The notes beneath the pieces were generated by a model, which ran no database searches, was not told where the DNA came from, and was given only the letters and a program-made list of their open reading frames with translations. Below are positions 24,323 through 35,330 of a stretch of 64,000 bases of DNA, one piece after another. The translations under genes and the position numbers were made by a program. The stretch is from assembly GCA_029851415.1 (NCBI GenBank), contig CM056743.1, positions 64,138,186-64,202,185 on the forward strand. Direction: 5' to 3'. Source of the DNA: Eretmocerus hayati (lineage: Eukaryota > Arthropoda > Insecta > Hymenoptera > Aphelinidae). Every line of letters begins with the position of its first letter. The stretch's first letter is position 1.

Positions 24323-25098
24323 TACACATATCCATACGTTCATGTTTTAAAAAAACAATATATAATAAGATAACATCAATATCATCACCAACACACATGG
24401 ACTGTGACAGCTGCTAGATTAATGCCTAGGAATTAGCCGCACATGCTGGGCAAGGTGCAATGCCCAGCAGATTTGATTAGATTATAGATATGCTGCAACT
24501 CTGCATGCTGCTGAATCTGCTGCTGCTCCTTTGCGCGCGAGAGAGATGGAGAATCGAGCGCCAAAATGATTACAAAAGGGTTAAACGGGAGCCATATGGG
24601 CATATTCATTAAACGCTAATAAGAACATGGTGCATAGAGTGCACTTAATTGCACGAACACGGAGAGAGCAATTGAGGGTGAAGCCCAAAGAGAGAGAGAA
24701 TAATTATCGGTTGGCACTTACAGGTGTAGAAATGGCGGCAATTGCACGCTCGCTGATCGGCCCCTCCAAGGAGTACGTAATCGTCCGGTGAATGAGGACA
24801 CGGGTCGTCCGCAGGACAGCTAATTTGGCAGCGGCCAGGAAGTCGCACAAGAACGCACTAGAGGCTCGTCCGGGTGTCTCGAAACAGCTGGAGCACGCAC
24901 AACGACGATGACGAAAAGTCAACGAGGCGGGTATAATTTAGCACGCGGGACGTATGCTTACTAGCGCGGGCGAGAGAAGTCTAGGTTTATGGCGCGCGCA
25001 ATGCCGGCTGATTGATAATGATGGGTGCGCGAGGGGAACGATGCGGTGAAGCTACCAATGACTCGCGCTGTCTCTCTCTCTCCCTCTCTCTCTCTCTT
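24323..25098. other. Spacer, no gene recognised
   Basis: Only short overlapping ORFs. It ends in a (TC)n run at about 25070-25097 that abuts the truncated LINE. Confidence 0.5.
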
Positions 25099-25940
25099 TT
25101 TGATTATGGTGCATCGCTGATGACAGGGTTAAACAAAGCACAGATCCTGGAACTTCACCGGCTACACAATGCCTGCGTCAGATTTGTTTGTGGTAACATC
25201 CCCAGACAAGCTGAAGTTACGCCCTACCGAATCACTTTAAATTGGCTTTCTGCAGTGATCAGAAAAGAGTATCTGCTCGGCTCACTCGCACTATCCATAA
25301 TCAAATCTGGACTCCCAACCTTCCTTCGATCCAAGTTCTCCCTCACATCAGAAATCCCTCACCTACGCCAATCAGAGAGAGGGTCCAAGAGAAAACAGCT
25401 CACATATCATACTCCTCGCACAGAAGCCCTTAGTCAATTTTTTACTATCCGTGCATCGTTTCTTCTGAATCAACTTCCACCTCTTGATTTTGACATGAGC
25501 CTAGATGCCTTGAAGGATTGTTTGCTGAATTATCTCTTGACCCGAGACCGTAACGACTGGTTCGAACGCGCCAACCGCGAGGGCCTTGTTGCCGTACCTC
25601 AATCTCTCATACATGTCCTTCAACATCCTTCATGAGACTTACCGGAGTTTGATCGACATGAAAATCGTAGGAGAGCTCTCAACGTTGAAGTGTTATTGCC
25701 TAATCTTTGTTCAAGTGTGGAGGGAGAAAAATGTATACTGCACTGATTTGTTAATCCTTTATGCTGAATTTGTTGAGGCACCTTTCATACACTCCCACAG
25801 TTTGTTATTGCTCTGTTTAAACTTCATTTCTCGTTTTCATCTAAGTCATTATTATTTTTGCATTATGCTATGTATTTCAATTTGGGGCAAATGGGGTCGG
25901 ACCCCCCGTCCACAATAAATGAATCAATCAATCAATCAAT

Positions 25941-25945
<5 letters not shown>
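25099..25945 (+). mobile_element. 5'-truncated LINE (CR1/Jockey group) 3' end
   Basis: An open frame from 25099 to the TGA at 25635 matches the C-terminal end of the full-length LINE ORF2 in this window: FDYGASLM, HNACVRFVCG, TPYRITLNWLS and the late NDWFERAN motif align with FDYASLVY, LNACVRFVVG, TPYRLKLGWLS and NDWNQRIL. The reverse-transcriptase core is missing, so the copy is truncated at its 5' end. About 280 bp of 3' UTR end with a short stem at 25893-25905, AATAAA at 25914-25919 and an (AATC)n tail to about 25945. It belongs to the same clade as the full-length element but a different family. Confidence 0.85.
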
Positions 25946-25975
<30 letters not shown>

Positions 25976-26036
25976 ACGCAAAACTACTTACAACTCTTTC
26001 CTCGGATGTTATGCTACAGCTGAAAAGGGCTATGAT
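25946..26036. repeat. (TC)n microsatellite and short spacer
   Basis: A (CT)n run occupies about 25944-25974 directly after the (AATC)n LINE tail; the rest is spacer before the palindrome. Confidence 0.7.
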
Positions 26037-27261
26037 ATATCGACGACTCCTACGAAGAGTAACACATAGCCGCTTATCAACGACGAAGACTAACACATTT
26101 TCTTATCAACGACGAAGAGTAACACATTTTCTTATCAACGACGAAGGCTAACACATTTTCTTATGAACGACGAAGAGTAACACTTTTGTATGAATGACGA
26201 AGCGGGTTGCCTGTCCTGCAGGGGTCGAATACAAGTTTCGAAGCTGAATGAATTGATGAATGGACGGATGCGTAGATGAGATGAATGGGATGGATGGATG
26301 GATGGGTCTGATGTATGGTATGGATGGATGGATGGATGAATGGATGGATGGATGGATGGATGGATGGATGGATGGATGGATGGATGATGGATGGGTCGGA
26401 TGGATGGTATGGATGGATGGATTGATGGAATGGAACGGAGCGGAACGGACTGCAATGGTACGGAATGGAATGGAGCGGGATTGAAAGGAATGGAAGGAAA
26501 TGGAACGGAATGGACCATGAACGAATGGAACGGAAAGGACCGGAAACGAACGGAACGTACGGAATGGAACGGAGTGGAAAACGAAGTTCCGGTCCATTCC
26601 ATTCCATTCTGTTCTACTCCACTCAACTCCACTCCGTTCCATTCCGGTCCGTTCCGGTTCTTTCCGTTCCGTTCCACACCTCTTCATTCCCTTCTATTCC
26701 ATTCCGTTCCATCCTACTCCATTCGGTTCGATTCAGTTCCATTCCGTTCCGTTCCATTCCGGTCCGTTCCATTGCATTCCATCAATCCATCCATCCATCC
26801 ATCCATCCATCCGACCCATCCATCCATCCATCCATCCGACCCATCCATCCAAACCATCCGTCCATCCATATCATCCATCCGACCCATCCATCCATCCATC
26901 CATACCATCCATCCGACCATCCATCCATCAAAACCATCCATCCATCCATCCATCCCATCCATCTCATCTACGCATCCGTCCATTCATCAATTCATTCAGC
27001 TTTAAAGCTTGTATTCGACCCCTGCAGGACAGGCAACCCGCTTCGTCATTCATACAAAAGTGTTACTCTTCGTCGTTCATAAGAAAATGTGTTAGTCTCC
27101 GTCGTTGATAAGAAAATGTGTTACTCTTCGTCGTTGATAAGAAAATGTGTTAGTCTTCGTCGTTAATAAGAAAATGTGTTACTCTTCGTCGTTGATGAGG
27201 AAATGTGTTAGTCTTCGTCGTTGATAAGAAATGTGTTACTCTTCGTAGGAGCCGTCGATAT
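26037..27261. repeat. 1.2-kb palindrome built from minisatellite and simple repeats
   Basis: Both outer ends read inward as ATATCGACG(A/G)CTCCTACGAAGAG. Next comes a ~29-bp tandem repeat (TTATCAACGACGAAG, AACACATTTTC), then a unique block with CCTGTCCTGCAGGGGTCGAA, then (GGAT)n-type repeats, then (GGAAT)n-type repeats meeting at the centre near 26600. The right half repeats this in reverse complement. The long ORFs on both strands (MDGWMDG and SIHPSIHPS types) are translations of the simple repeats and are not genes. It may be a fold-back transposon; no target duplication is clear. Confidence 0.85.
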
Positions 27262-27585
27262 GTATTACATGATGATCAGACAGGAGAGAGGAATGATGGT
27301 TGAAAATACCCTCTCAACCGTCACACCCCTCCCCCAGACGCTGGTTAGCACGCCAGTGTACCAGCTCGAGAACTATCTCTCTCCGTCTGGGCTCAGATGG
27401 AGAAAAGTGTCTGACATGCATGACGAAAGAAAATTGAGAAGAATCAAATTTTGGAAAAATAAATTGAAAAGTATTATAATGGTGATTCACCTTCTAAATA
27501 ATTGGAGATGAGGAAGATTTTTGGAATAATTGAGTATTACTGGTTGTAAATGAACCACTCTATTGTTCTCTTGTACAAAATGACT
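27262..27585. other. Spacer, no gene recognised
   Basis: A 96-aa plus-strand ORF (27221-27511) begins inside the palindrome arm and has no recognisable features. Confidence 0.4.
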
Positions 27586-27587
27586 TA

Positions 27588-28284
27588 CCGTATTTACCCG
27601 TGTAAAAGACGCACCAAAAAATCAGTTTTGAGCACTCCAAAACAGGGGTGCGTCTTATCTATGGGTGCGTCTTATCTATAGGTGCTTAATATTTTCTGTG
27701 CGGGAAATTTGTTGTCAGCACTCGTGTATAAGACGCACCAGAAATGTATAGAATACCACCATACTCAGCTGCGTATTCTTGAAATTGTTCACAATCGTAA
27801 ACACGTGTGAATGTACGCGCAGTTGTGTGACTTTGTGTACGTATTTCAATTACATCGAAAACTAAGTGATCGTCATAACAGCATTGCCACATCGCGAATG
27901 AATATGATATTTCATCAACATTCGATAACATCAGTACACTGTCGAATCTCAGTAGCCCAACAGCTGAGCGAGATTACAAATATGGAGCTCAAAAAGAGGA
28001 ATTCATATACAAGTGCTTTCAAACCAAAGGTTGTGCGACAAGCTGAAGCTGTTGGAAATCGAGAGAGTCGACAATGAATGCATTGCGATATATCGAATGA
28101 ATCTCTGTTGTCCTTCATTCGCCCGGTTTCATCTGAAATTTTTCACTCCGGGCCCTAGTAAACCGGGGTGCGTCTTATCCATGGGTGCGTCTTATCTACA
28201 GGCTCTTATTATTTTCCGATTTTTCCCCCCAAAAAGTGGGGTGCGTCTTATCTATAGGTGCGTCTTTTACACGGGTAAATACGG
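27588..28284 (+). mobile_element. Pogo/Tigger-like DNA element, internally deleted
   Basis: Ends CCGTATTTACCCGTGTAAAA and the reverse complement, flanked by TA at 27586-27587 and 28285-28286. GGTGCGTCTTATCTATAGG-type subterminal repeats occur near both ends. Inside, the plus-strand frame ending at 28077 contains KRNSYTSAFKPKVVRQAEAV, which resembles the N-terminal helix-turn-helix of pogo/Tigger-type transposases (SYT-FK-KVV pattern). The catalytic domain is absent, so this is a 697-bp deletion derivative. Confidence 0.78.
27981..28077 (+). pseudogene. N-terminal fragment of a pogo/Tigger-type transposase
   Basis: From the ATG near 27981 the frame gives MELKKRNSYTSAFKPKVV and then RQAEAVGNRESRQ before a stop. 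The SYTSAFKPKVV core resembles the first helix of the DNA-binding domain of this family. Everything beyond is missing. It is a relic, useful only for classifying the element. Confidence 0.6.
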
Positions 28285-28286
28285 TA

Positions 28287-28999
28287 TCTTCAGCATCCAT
28301 CCATTCTGTACAAAAATAAATGATTTCGTACGTATTCTCGTACGTGATTAGACACCTTTGGTCTCTGACAACGATAATTATCAAAAAGTATCAAAAATAA
28401 AAGATATTTGTACTTTTCATCGTACGACTCGACTGTTTAGTCTCTTTTGATTGAAATGAACTAAAAATAACTGTAATGGAAGATTATCCAAAACGGACGT
28501 AAAAGTTTAAAAATATCCTGATCAAAGGATTTCTGAAATATTACTAATTATGTGCATAACAATGATTGGCACTTGAACTACATAATAGGAACATTTGGGA
28601 AAATAAAATAGAAAAACTTACTCAGGTCTCAAAACTGACAAATAAATTCGTACGTAATGTACTTCAAATCAAAGGCTAATCGGTCGTGAACCTTACACTT
28701 TGATTGATTAAAAAAAACATTAATGTTGATCGGCCGTAGACCTGATTTTAAAGGAAAGTATACTCGGCCGTTAGCTTCATTTTACTCAAGTAAACTCAAA
28801 ATTACTTACTTACTAGGTTCATTCATCCATCCTTGTACCACGCAATTCGATTCAGAAGCTATTGTACACATCTGAATGAATTCAGTTCAAGATATCAATA
28901 AAACTGAAAAAGTTCGAAAAATAGAAAAGTATAAAAGTAGAAAAGTCCACAAGAATATTCAAAACGTACAAATACGAAAGGAAACATGGAAATTTTTCT
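28287..28999. other. AT-rich 3' flank of the gypsy element
   Basis: No ORF or LTR recognised; there is no match to the region upstream of pol that would identify a 3' LTR. CGTACG-centred short motifs recur (28329, 28344, 28651). Confidence 0.4.
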
Positions 29000-30004
29000 T
29001 CACGAACGAGACCCACGTCGGACGTGCATGTCCAGGTTGTAACATTCCTTAGGGTCTCGAACGTCCACTGCACCACACACTGGGCAGTGTGGATGGTCAT
29101 CATAGCGGAGAGCACTCTGCTGACGACGTCGGAATCGGTCTAAGCGACTTTGTGCGAACGAAGCGTTGGTCCTGGCTTTGGCAAGTTCTTCGTCCGTAGC
29201 CTTCTTTAAACGCTCTTCAGTTCGACGACGGCGAGCTATCTCCCTCTCCAATTCAGCAATTCTGTCTCGCTCCAATTGCTGGAGCCGTTGACCCTCGATT
29301 TCTAATCTTCGTCTTTGCTCTCTCTGACGAATCACTTCCATCACTGCCTTCCTCTCTTCCCTTGCATTTTTCACATAGGTTAGATCTTTTCCAAACATAG
29401 CTGGATCAGCAGACCCGTAAATTTGATCATAACAATCACACAAGTGGAACATATCTTCTTCTAATTTAACCAGGTGTTCGGTTGTGTCTCGATGATCGTC
29501 AATTAGGCTCTTGATAAAGCTGACGAAAGCGTCATGTTCTTCGTCCCATTCGTCATATACAGGAGGTCGGACGAGATTTTGTCCATTTTCGGACGATCCG
29601 CTTCCAGCCGAGTCCGCATCGGACGGAATTCCACATCGTCCTGGTTTTTCGGACGTTAAATTTTCATTGTCCACCTGATCAGACGAATTTAGTTTGTCCA
29701 CGGGGTCGGACGGTAAAGCAGCGTTATTGTCCACCACGGACGCAGATGTTGGTTGTTGTGCAGCGATGGTTTTCACAGTTGCCGATGTTGAGGCTGGTGT
29801 TGAGTCGGCTAAAGTGACGCTCATTAGGGTAGCGCTAAGACCATCGACAGAGGGCACGTAGATGATATGTGCAGCTGGACCGGTTGGCCGACCAGTTTCC
29901 AGCTCCCGCTAGAGTTGATCTTCCCTAATAATGTCAGCCGAAGCCTCTCGAATGGGCTCCTGCTGCTGCTCCTCCTCTTTTATATTTTCTGCCGCATCAG
30001 ACAT
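29000..30004 (-). pseudogene. ORF downstream of gypsy pol: coiled coil with a Cys/His motif
   Basis: An ATG at 30004 lies 115 bp after the pol stop. The frame runs to 29000 with one premature TAG at codon 32; below it, 285 codons are open. The N-terminal half is acidic and Ser/Thr-rich; about 90 residues after the EEDMFHLCDCYDQIYG segment form a highly charged Glu/Arg coiled coil (EREIARRRRTEERLKKATD); the C-terminus has a Cys/His cluster, CPVCGAVDVRDPKECYNLDMH. There is no signal peptide or membrane segment, so it is not an Env despite the position. It could be a displaced Gag-like protein. The Cys/His spacing does not fit a classical retroviral zinc knuckle. Confidence 0.65.
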
Positions 30005-30118
30005 GATCCTGCGACAAACAAAACAAGGCGTGCGTCGTCTTTTTTTTTCTCAATCCTCATGCAAAAGAGGTGAAAGAAAACAAAAAAACTGGTCAGCGAA
30101 AACAACGAAAGCAAAGTG

Positions 30119-33100
30119 TTATTCCGCCTGACGACGAGCCGCTCGGGTCCTAATCGGTGATAATTCCGCGACCGGTTGATCAACTTTCCTCTTCACCGAG
30201 CCTTTCGGCCGACCACGTTTCCTTCTAGGAACTTCTTCTGGTGGTGGTTCTTCACTCGGTTCGCTAACAGATATTGATTTGTTGATTGACGGCGCGAATT
30301 TCACATTTTTCTTACGGACGAGTAATTGCGTTTTTCGCGGTCGCCCTACTTTACGCTTTTTAGAACTTATTTCTACGGCTGGCGCAACTAACCTATTCGC
30401 GGATCGGAGCTCACGCACTCTTCCCTCATCGTCCATCGATGTATCTTCCGCTGGAATGGCAGTCGATTCGTTGGGCGTGCGTTCCTCCTGTGGTTCTTCT
30501 CCGTCGATGTAAGGTTTCAGATCCTTGACGTGTACTTTGCCGGACGGGTTGCCTGACTCATCGGCTACTTCATATACATTTGAGCCTAATCGAGCGGTGA
30601 TTACAAATTTACCGTCGAATCTCGGTACAAGTTTCCCCGAAATGCCTTGAGCTTGAGCTGACTGTACACGGTTGCGTTTCCAACCCGAATCTCGTATGTT
30701 GAATTGGACATCGCGTCGCTTAGCATTGAGATATTGAGCTTGTTTCTCGATCGCTCGGCCGGAGTTGCCGGCTGCGACTAAGTGCCCTTCTGGCAATCGG
30801 AGCATTCGTTCCTGCCATTCTTGCAACGACTGTGTAAGCTCTTGCTGTGCGGACGCTTATTCAATTATACGTTTCATGTTCTTGGGGGGTGTCGGATTTC
30901 TTCCGTAACTTGAGAAAGCTGGACTCATTCTCGTCGATTCCTGGACAGCCGAATCATACGCGAAGGTGAGCTCGTGAATGTGCTCATCCCAGCGACTGTG
31001 TTCCTCTTCTAGAAACGCTATTATCGCTGTTTTCGACGTGCGATTAATTCTTTCGACCGGTGTCCCTTGCGGCGAATAAGGTGCCAAGGTCATATGTTCT
31101 ATCCCCCTTTCTTCGAAGAACTTGTCAATAATTTCATTGAAATTTTCAGATCGATTGTCGGAAAGGAATGTTTCTGGCGCTCCATAGCGCAAAATTATGT
31201 ATCTCTCGAATGCTCTTCTTACCGATTGTGCATCAGCTTTTCGGACGGGTACGCATTCTATCCATCGCGTGAACACGTCCATGAATACAAAAAGATATTC
31301 GTTACCATGAACGCTGCGAGGAAATACGCACGTGTCAGCCGCTACGAATTGCCATGGTCGTGTTATTGACCGTTTGCCCATAAGGCCTGCTGGAGCAAGT
31401 TGTTCTACTTTGCACTGTTGGCAGACAGTGCATTTTCTCACAAATGACGCAACATCTTGATGAAGTGTCGGCCAGAAATAATAGAGAGACACACGCTTGT
31501 GTGTTTTGAATCGTCCGAAGTGCCCTGCCGTTACTTCTTGATGGCATTCTTGAAGGACTTTCGAACGTTTTTCTTTGGGGAGCACGAGCTTCCACCCATC
31601 GTCGTCTAAATCGAAGTCATCGAGCAACTCGTTTGGCTTGTAGTGATACAGCTGATCGCCGACAATCTTCCAATTCGGAAACTCTTTCGGTCACTGGTGG
31701 ATTTCTTCAAATTTATCTTTGTACCATTCGTCGTCGGTCGATTCGACCAAATTTACAGCAGCAATTGTAGCTGTGTTTTCTTCTTCCACTCCTCTAAACA
31801 TTCGAGACAGGCAGTCCGGTACGACATTCTTCGCGCCTGGTCGATGTTCTACGGTGAAATCTTGGTCTTGTCATTCGAGAGCCCAGCGTGCTAATCGCCC
31901 GGAAGGATTTTTTAGGTTACGAATCCACTGCAAACTGCTGTGATCCGTGATAACCTTTGAATTTGTATCCTTCGATGTACGGACGAAATTCGCGTATCGC
32001 CCACAGAACTCCAAGGCATTCTCGTTCTGTAACGCTATATTTACGTTCTTGTGGCGTAAGTACGCGACTAGCGAACTCTAAGGGGCGCTCTCCTCCATCA
32101 ACGACTTGTACAAGCACGTCTCCCAAGCCGGTATTGCTCGCGTCCGTCTGGACTTGAAATTCGAGTTGGTGGTTAGGTCTTGACAACACTGGAGTTGTTG
32201 CTAGCATAATTTTGATGCGGTCGAAAGCTGCCTGTTGCTCCTTACCCCACGTAAAAGGTGCACTCTTTTTTGTGAGTCGAGAGAGCAGTTCTGCGACCGT
32301 GGCGTAATCATCGAGGAATTTTCGATACCAAGATGCCATGCCAAGGTAGCTTTGCAATTGTTTGACCGTTTTTGGTGGTGGATATTCCACAATGGGTTTA
32401 ATCTTTTCTGGATCCAAACGGAATCCGTCACGATTAACCAAGACACCTAAGTATTTCACTTCATCCTTGCAGAAATGACTTTTTCTCGGTTGATCGTTAA
32501 TCCAGCTGCTGCGATACGTTTTATATTAATTTCAAGGATCTCCATATGTTTTTCAAACGTATCTGTCACTATGATGATATCGTCAAGATAAGAGAACGCG
32601 TAAGGCTCTTAGTCTAGACCGATTATATCATCTATGAGTGTTTGAAAGGTAGCTGGACCATTACAGACCCCATACGGTAATCTTGTGAACTCAAATAATC
32701 CCATTCCTGGAACTACGAACGCTGTAAAATGGCGGCTGTCCTTTGTAAGGGGGATTTGAAAATATGCGGAGCTCAAGTTCAGGGTACTGATGTACTTTGC
32801 ATCCCGGAGCTTCCTCAAAATAGCATCCATATACGGCGAAGGATAATCATTTTTCTTGGTGACGCTATTTAATTTCCGATAATTTACACAAAAGCGAAAT
32901 TCACCATTCGCCTTCCGTACCATCACGACTGGACTTGACTACGCACCTGTTGATTTGACTATGATTCCGGCTGCCAGCATTTTTCGAACCTGATCGTGCA
33001 TTTCATCCTCGATCTTTTTAGAAACGGGGCAATACTTTTGCTTGATCGGTCGACAAGATTCGACCTCGATCTCTTGCTCGATTCGGTCGGTTAAACCTAT

Positions 33101-33774
33101 TGCTGGACCGTTTACAATTAAGTTCCCTTCTAGAACTCCTCCCAAAATTTCACGCTGCTTGTTGGTTATATCGGCAATACCAATCGATGATAGAGATGCG
33201 GTGCTGAAGTCACTTCAAGTAGCAATCTCGACTGAGAAGGGGTCTGACGGGCCCTTGTCACCCTTTACGGTCGTCGTACTACTTTCAGGTACTAAAATTG
33301 CATTGAATTGGAGTGCATGATCTGCGCCTAAGATTAAATCACAGGCTAATTCCTCATAAATGAATGTTGAGATTTCTTTGCGAACTCCTGCTACCTCTAT
33401 CGGTAATTTGGCGTACGCTAACGGTCGCGTTGATTCGCCTGTTGCTAATTTGCAGTGTTGACCACGATACGGTACCACACGTGCACCAACTTCAGCTGCT
33501 AATTGCAGACCAATCGGTCCAACAGCTGATCGGGAAGCTCCCGTGTCATAGAGGGCACGAGTACGAGTTTCCCCAATGCCTTAAGCCCCCAACGAGGATG
33601 ATTGCCCAGGGGCTCTTCGCTATCGGACGCGTCTGCGGGTTCCACCTCTGCGGAATAGAGACCTGGTTTCGGGCCATCTGATGACTTGTCGGCCGATGAA
33701 CCAGAGGCCGTACTCGGTGGAGCAGGAGTGGTAGTGACCTCGTCTACGCACTCCCGCTGTCTTTTACTGAACAT
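30119..33774 (-). pseudogene. Ty3/gypsy Pol polyprotein, multiply disrupted
   Basis: Reading from 33774: a Ser/Pro-rich start; an aspartic protease active site DTGAS in a different frame from the start; a reverse transcriptase with the YRKLNSVTKKNDYP and LPYGVCNGPATFQ motifs (32926-32609), a stop, then the YLDD catalytic box (near 32600-32585); a connection/RNase H segment with FTWGKEQQAAFD, QTDAS and [12 protein letters not shown] (32459-31917, another frame); an integrase (31627-30857) with an HHCC zinc finger (CTVCQQC end) and a D-D-E core in which the second Asp lies in LSDNRSENF; and a tail with KLVPRFDGKF and GKVHVKDLKPY (30826-30119). Stops or shifts lie near 33499, 33212, 32936, 32606, between 32606 and 32459, between 31917 and 31627, and at 30854. 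It cannot make a functional polyprotein. Confidence 0.9.
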
Positions 33775-34394
33775 TCAGGACAGTCTTTCTTGGTATATGG
33801 GCGTTTCTCTGGAATTTTACACCTGCTGGAATACAGCTATGGATGATGATGAAAGGAAACAATCAAATCTATCGGTCCCGATCGAAGTGAAAATATCATT
33901 ATCCGAGTCTCAAAATGAGATATCTTTGGCCTCTGTCTGATCAGAATAAGTTGATTCATTCTAGCTCATTCCAAGAGAGAAAATGTGGGGAAGATCCTGT
34001 GAAAATACTTGGTACTCTCGGGCGGTCTAACGGATATTCTGGTGATGCTGCGCAACTTTTCGGGTTGATTCAAGCTGCATTTGGTGGGTAATATGTTAAA
34101 TAAAGATGGCCCAAAAGTGCGATGGTGTGCTACCAATTCAGCCAAAACTGTATGACTTTGAAAATTGGGAATAAGAAATCAATCATGTCTCGTTCAACTC
34201 AAAGATGATTACGCCAAGCTCCTGTCGTGACCCTCAACGCAATATTCGGAATGCGTATCTAAAGTAGATACAATTGCGGATATTTTGCGATGAGTCTCTT
34301 GTTGGTGCGATATTCCTGTCTAGAATACGGCCGTTCTGAAGTAAAATAGAAAAAACGTGACCCATGAAAAAAATTCAGTTTTTCTCATCCCACA
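33775..34394. other. Upstream flank of gypsy pol
   Basis: No gag ORF, primer-binding site or LTR end recognised. A short plus-strand ORF (33686-33940) overlaps the start of pol and is not convincing. Confidence 0.4.
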
Positions 34395-34930
34395 TTAACG
34401 CAGAGTGCCCAATAGGGCAAGGCGTCTGGCCTGCTGTAAGCCGTAGCAATTACGGCAGCTGCATCGATTGACCTGAGGCGCAGGGCGCTCCTCGCCCTTC
34501 GTCATCTTGACGAACGCGGCGCTAAGGGCTAGCAACTCTGGGCGTAGGGTTCGCTGCCTGACAAAGGTATAAATACCAAGAAGCAACACAATGATATAAC
34601 TCTCGTATATGATGACCGTTTATTGCGTGTAAATACAGTGGTTATAATATGCACGTAATAGGTGTGCTTATTAGCGGTAGGCAAGCAACTAACTCGCCCG
34701 CGCTGAATGCGCGCCCTTATATAACCGCGGTGCAGTAGCGCGGTGTGTTGACGTGATCCCACCATTCTTGATGTAGCCAGTCCCATTATCGGCACGCAGT
34801 TAGGGCCACCCATGTGCCGCATGACGTTCTGTGATGTGCTCCACTTCTCCTTGTTGTGTATCGCCCACTGGCTCTGAGCAACGGTGACGTCATGGCACAC
34901 TAATGCCGCCCAGCTGTCAGCCATCATTGT
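34395..34930 (-). promoter_or_regulatory. LTR-like promoter and poly(A) module
   Basis: On the minus strand, TATATAAG (34716-34723) is followed 95 bp downstream by AATAAA (34619-34624), the spacing expected of an LTR with promoter, short R region and polyadenylation signal. GC-rich sequence lies upstream. It could be the 5' LTR of the gypsy element or an unrelated solo LTR; no second copy was found in the window. Confidence 0.35.
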
Positions 34931-34939
34931 CACCACGCC

Positions 34940-35330
34940 CTCGACGTACCGCCTGTTATGTGCGCAATGACCTCGTACCTGTTGACTCAGCGTTGTGGCG
35001 GTGTTGTGGCGCAGGCCACCCTGCTACGTACGCAGTAGTACTGTTGATGTGTTCCGTCGCTGCCGTTATGTGCGTAATGACCTCGGCCTGTTGTGGCGAC
35101 GTTATGGCGCAGGCCGCCCTGCTATGTACGCAGCAGTACTTTGTGAGGTGTACCGCCACTGCTGCTATATGCGCAATGACCTCGGTCTATTGTGGCGACG
35201 CTGTGGCGTGGCGTCGTATAGCTGTCAATCACTGCCGTCGGTATGCCTTTCACCTGCCGCATGTTGACTCAGAGTAGTGGCGACGCTGTGGCGTGGCGTC
35301 GTATAGCCGTCAATCACTGCCATCGTTATG
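34940..35330. repeat. GC-rich minisatellite, ~84-109-bp units
   Basis: RTGCGYAATGACCTCG recurs near 34960, 35069 and 35168, each followed by TGTGGCG-rich sequence and CCCTGCTAYGTACGCAG in the first two. A second unit, GTGGCGACGCTGTGGCG with GTCAATCACTGCC, recurs near 35193 and 35278. Confidence 0.75.

Larger units (their letters stand above)
29000..33774 (-). mobile_element. Decayed Ty3/gypsy retrotransposon, pol plus downstream ORF
   Basis: On the minus strand the order is protease (DTGAS near 33545-33530), reverse transcriptase, RNase H, integrase and a C-terminal GKVHVKDLKPY-type tail, then a separate ORF. Pol is broken by several stops and at least two frame changes. No gag is seen upstream of the ATG at 33774, and I could not find matching LTRs on the two sides, so the copy is incomplete at both ends. 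Confidence 0.88.

Noticed and set aside
26041..26190. Regular ~29-bp repeats that could suggest a CRISPR array
   Set aside because: Units are contiguous with no unique spacers, the genome is eukaryotic, and the array is mirrored in a palindrome.
26135..27082. Several overlapping ORFs of 150-205 codons on both strands
   Set aside because: They translate (GGAT)n and (GGAAT)n simple repeats in a palindrome and give HPSIHPS or MDGWMDG strings in all frames.
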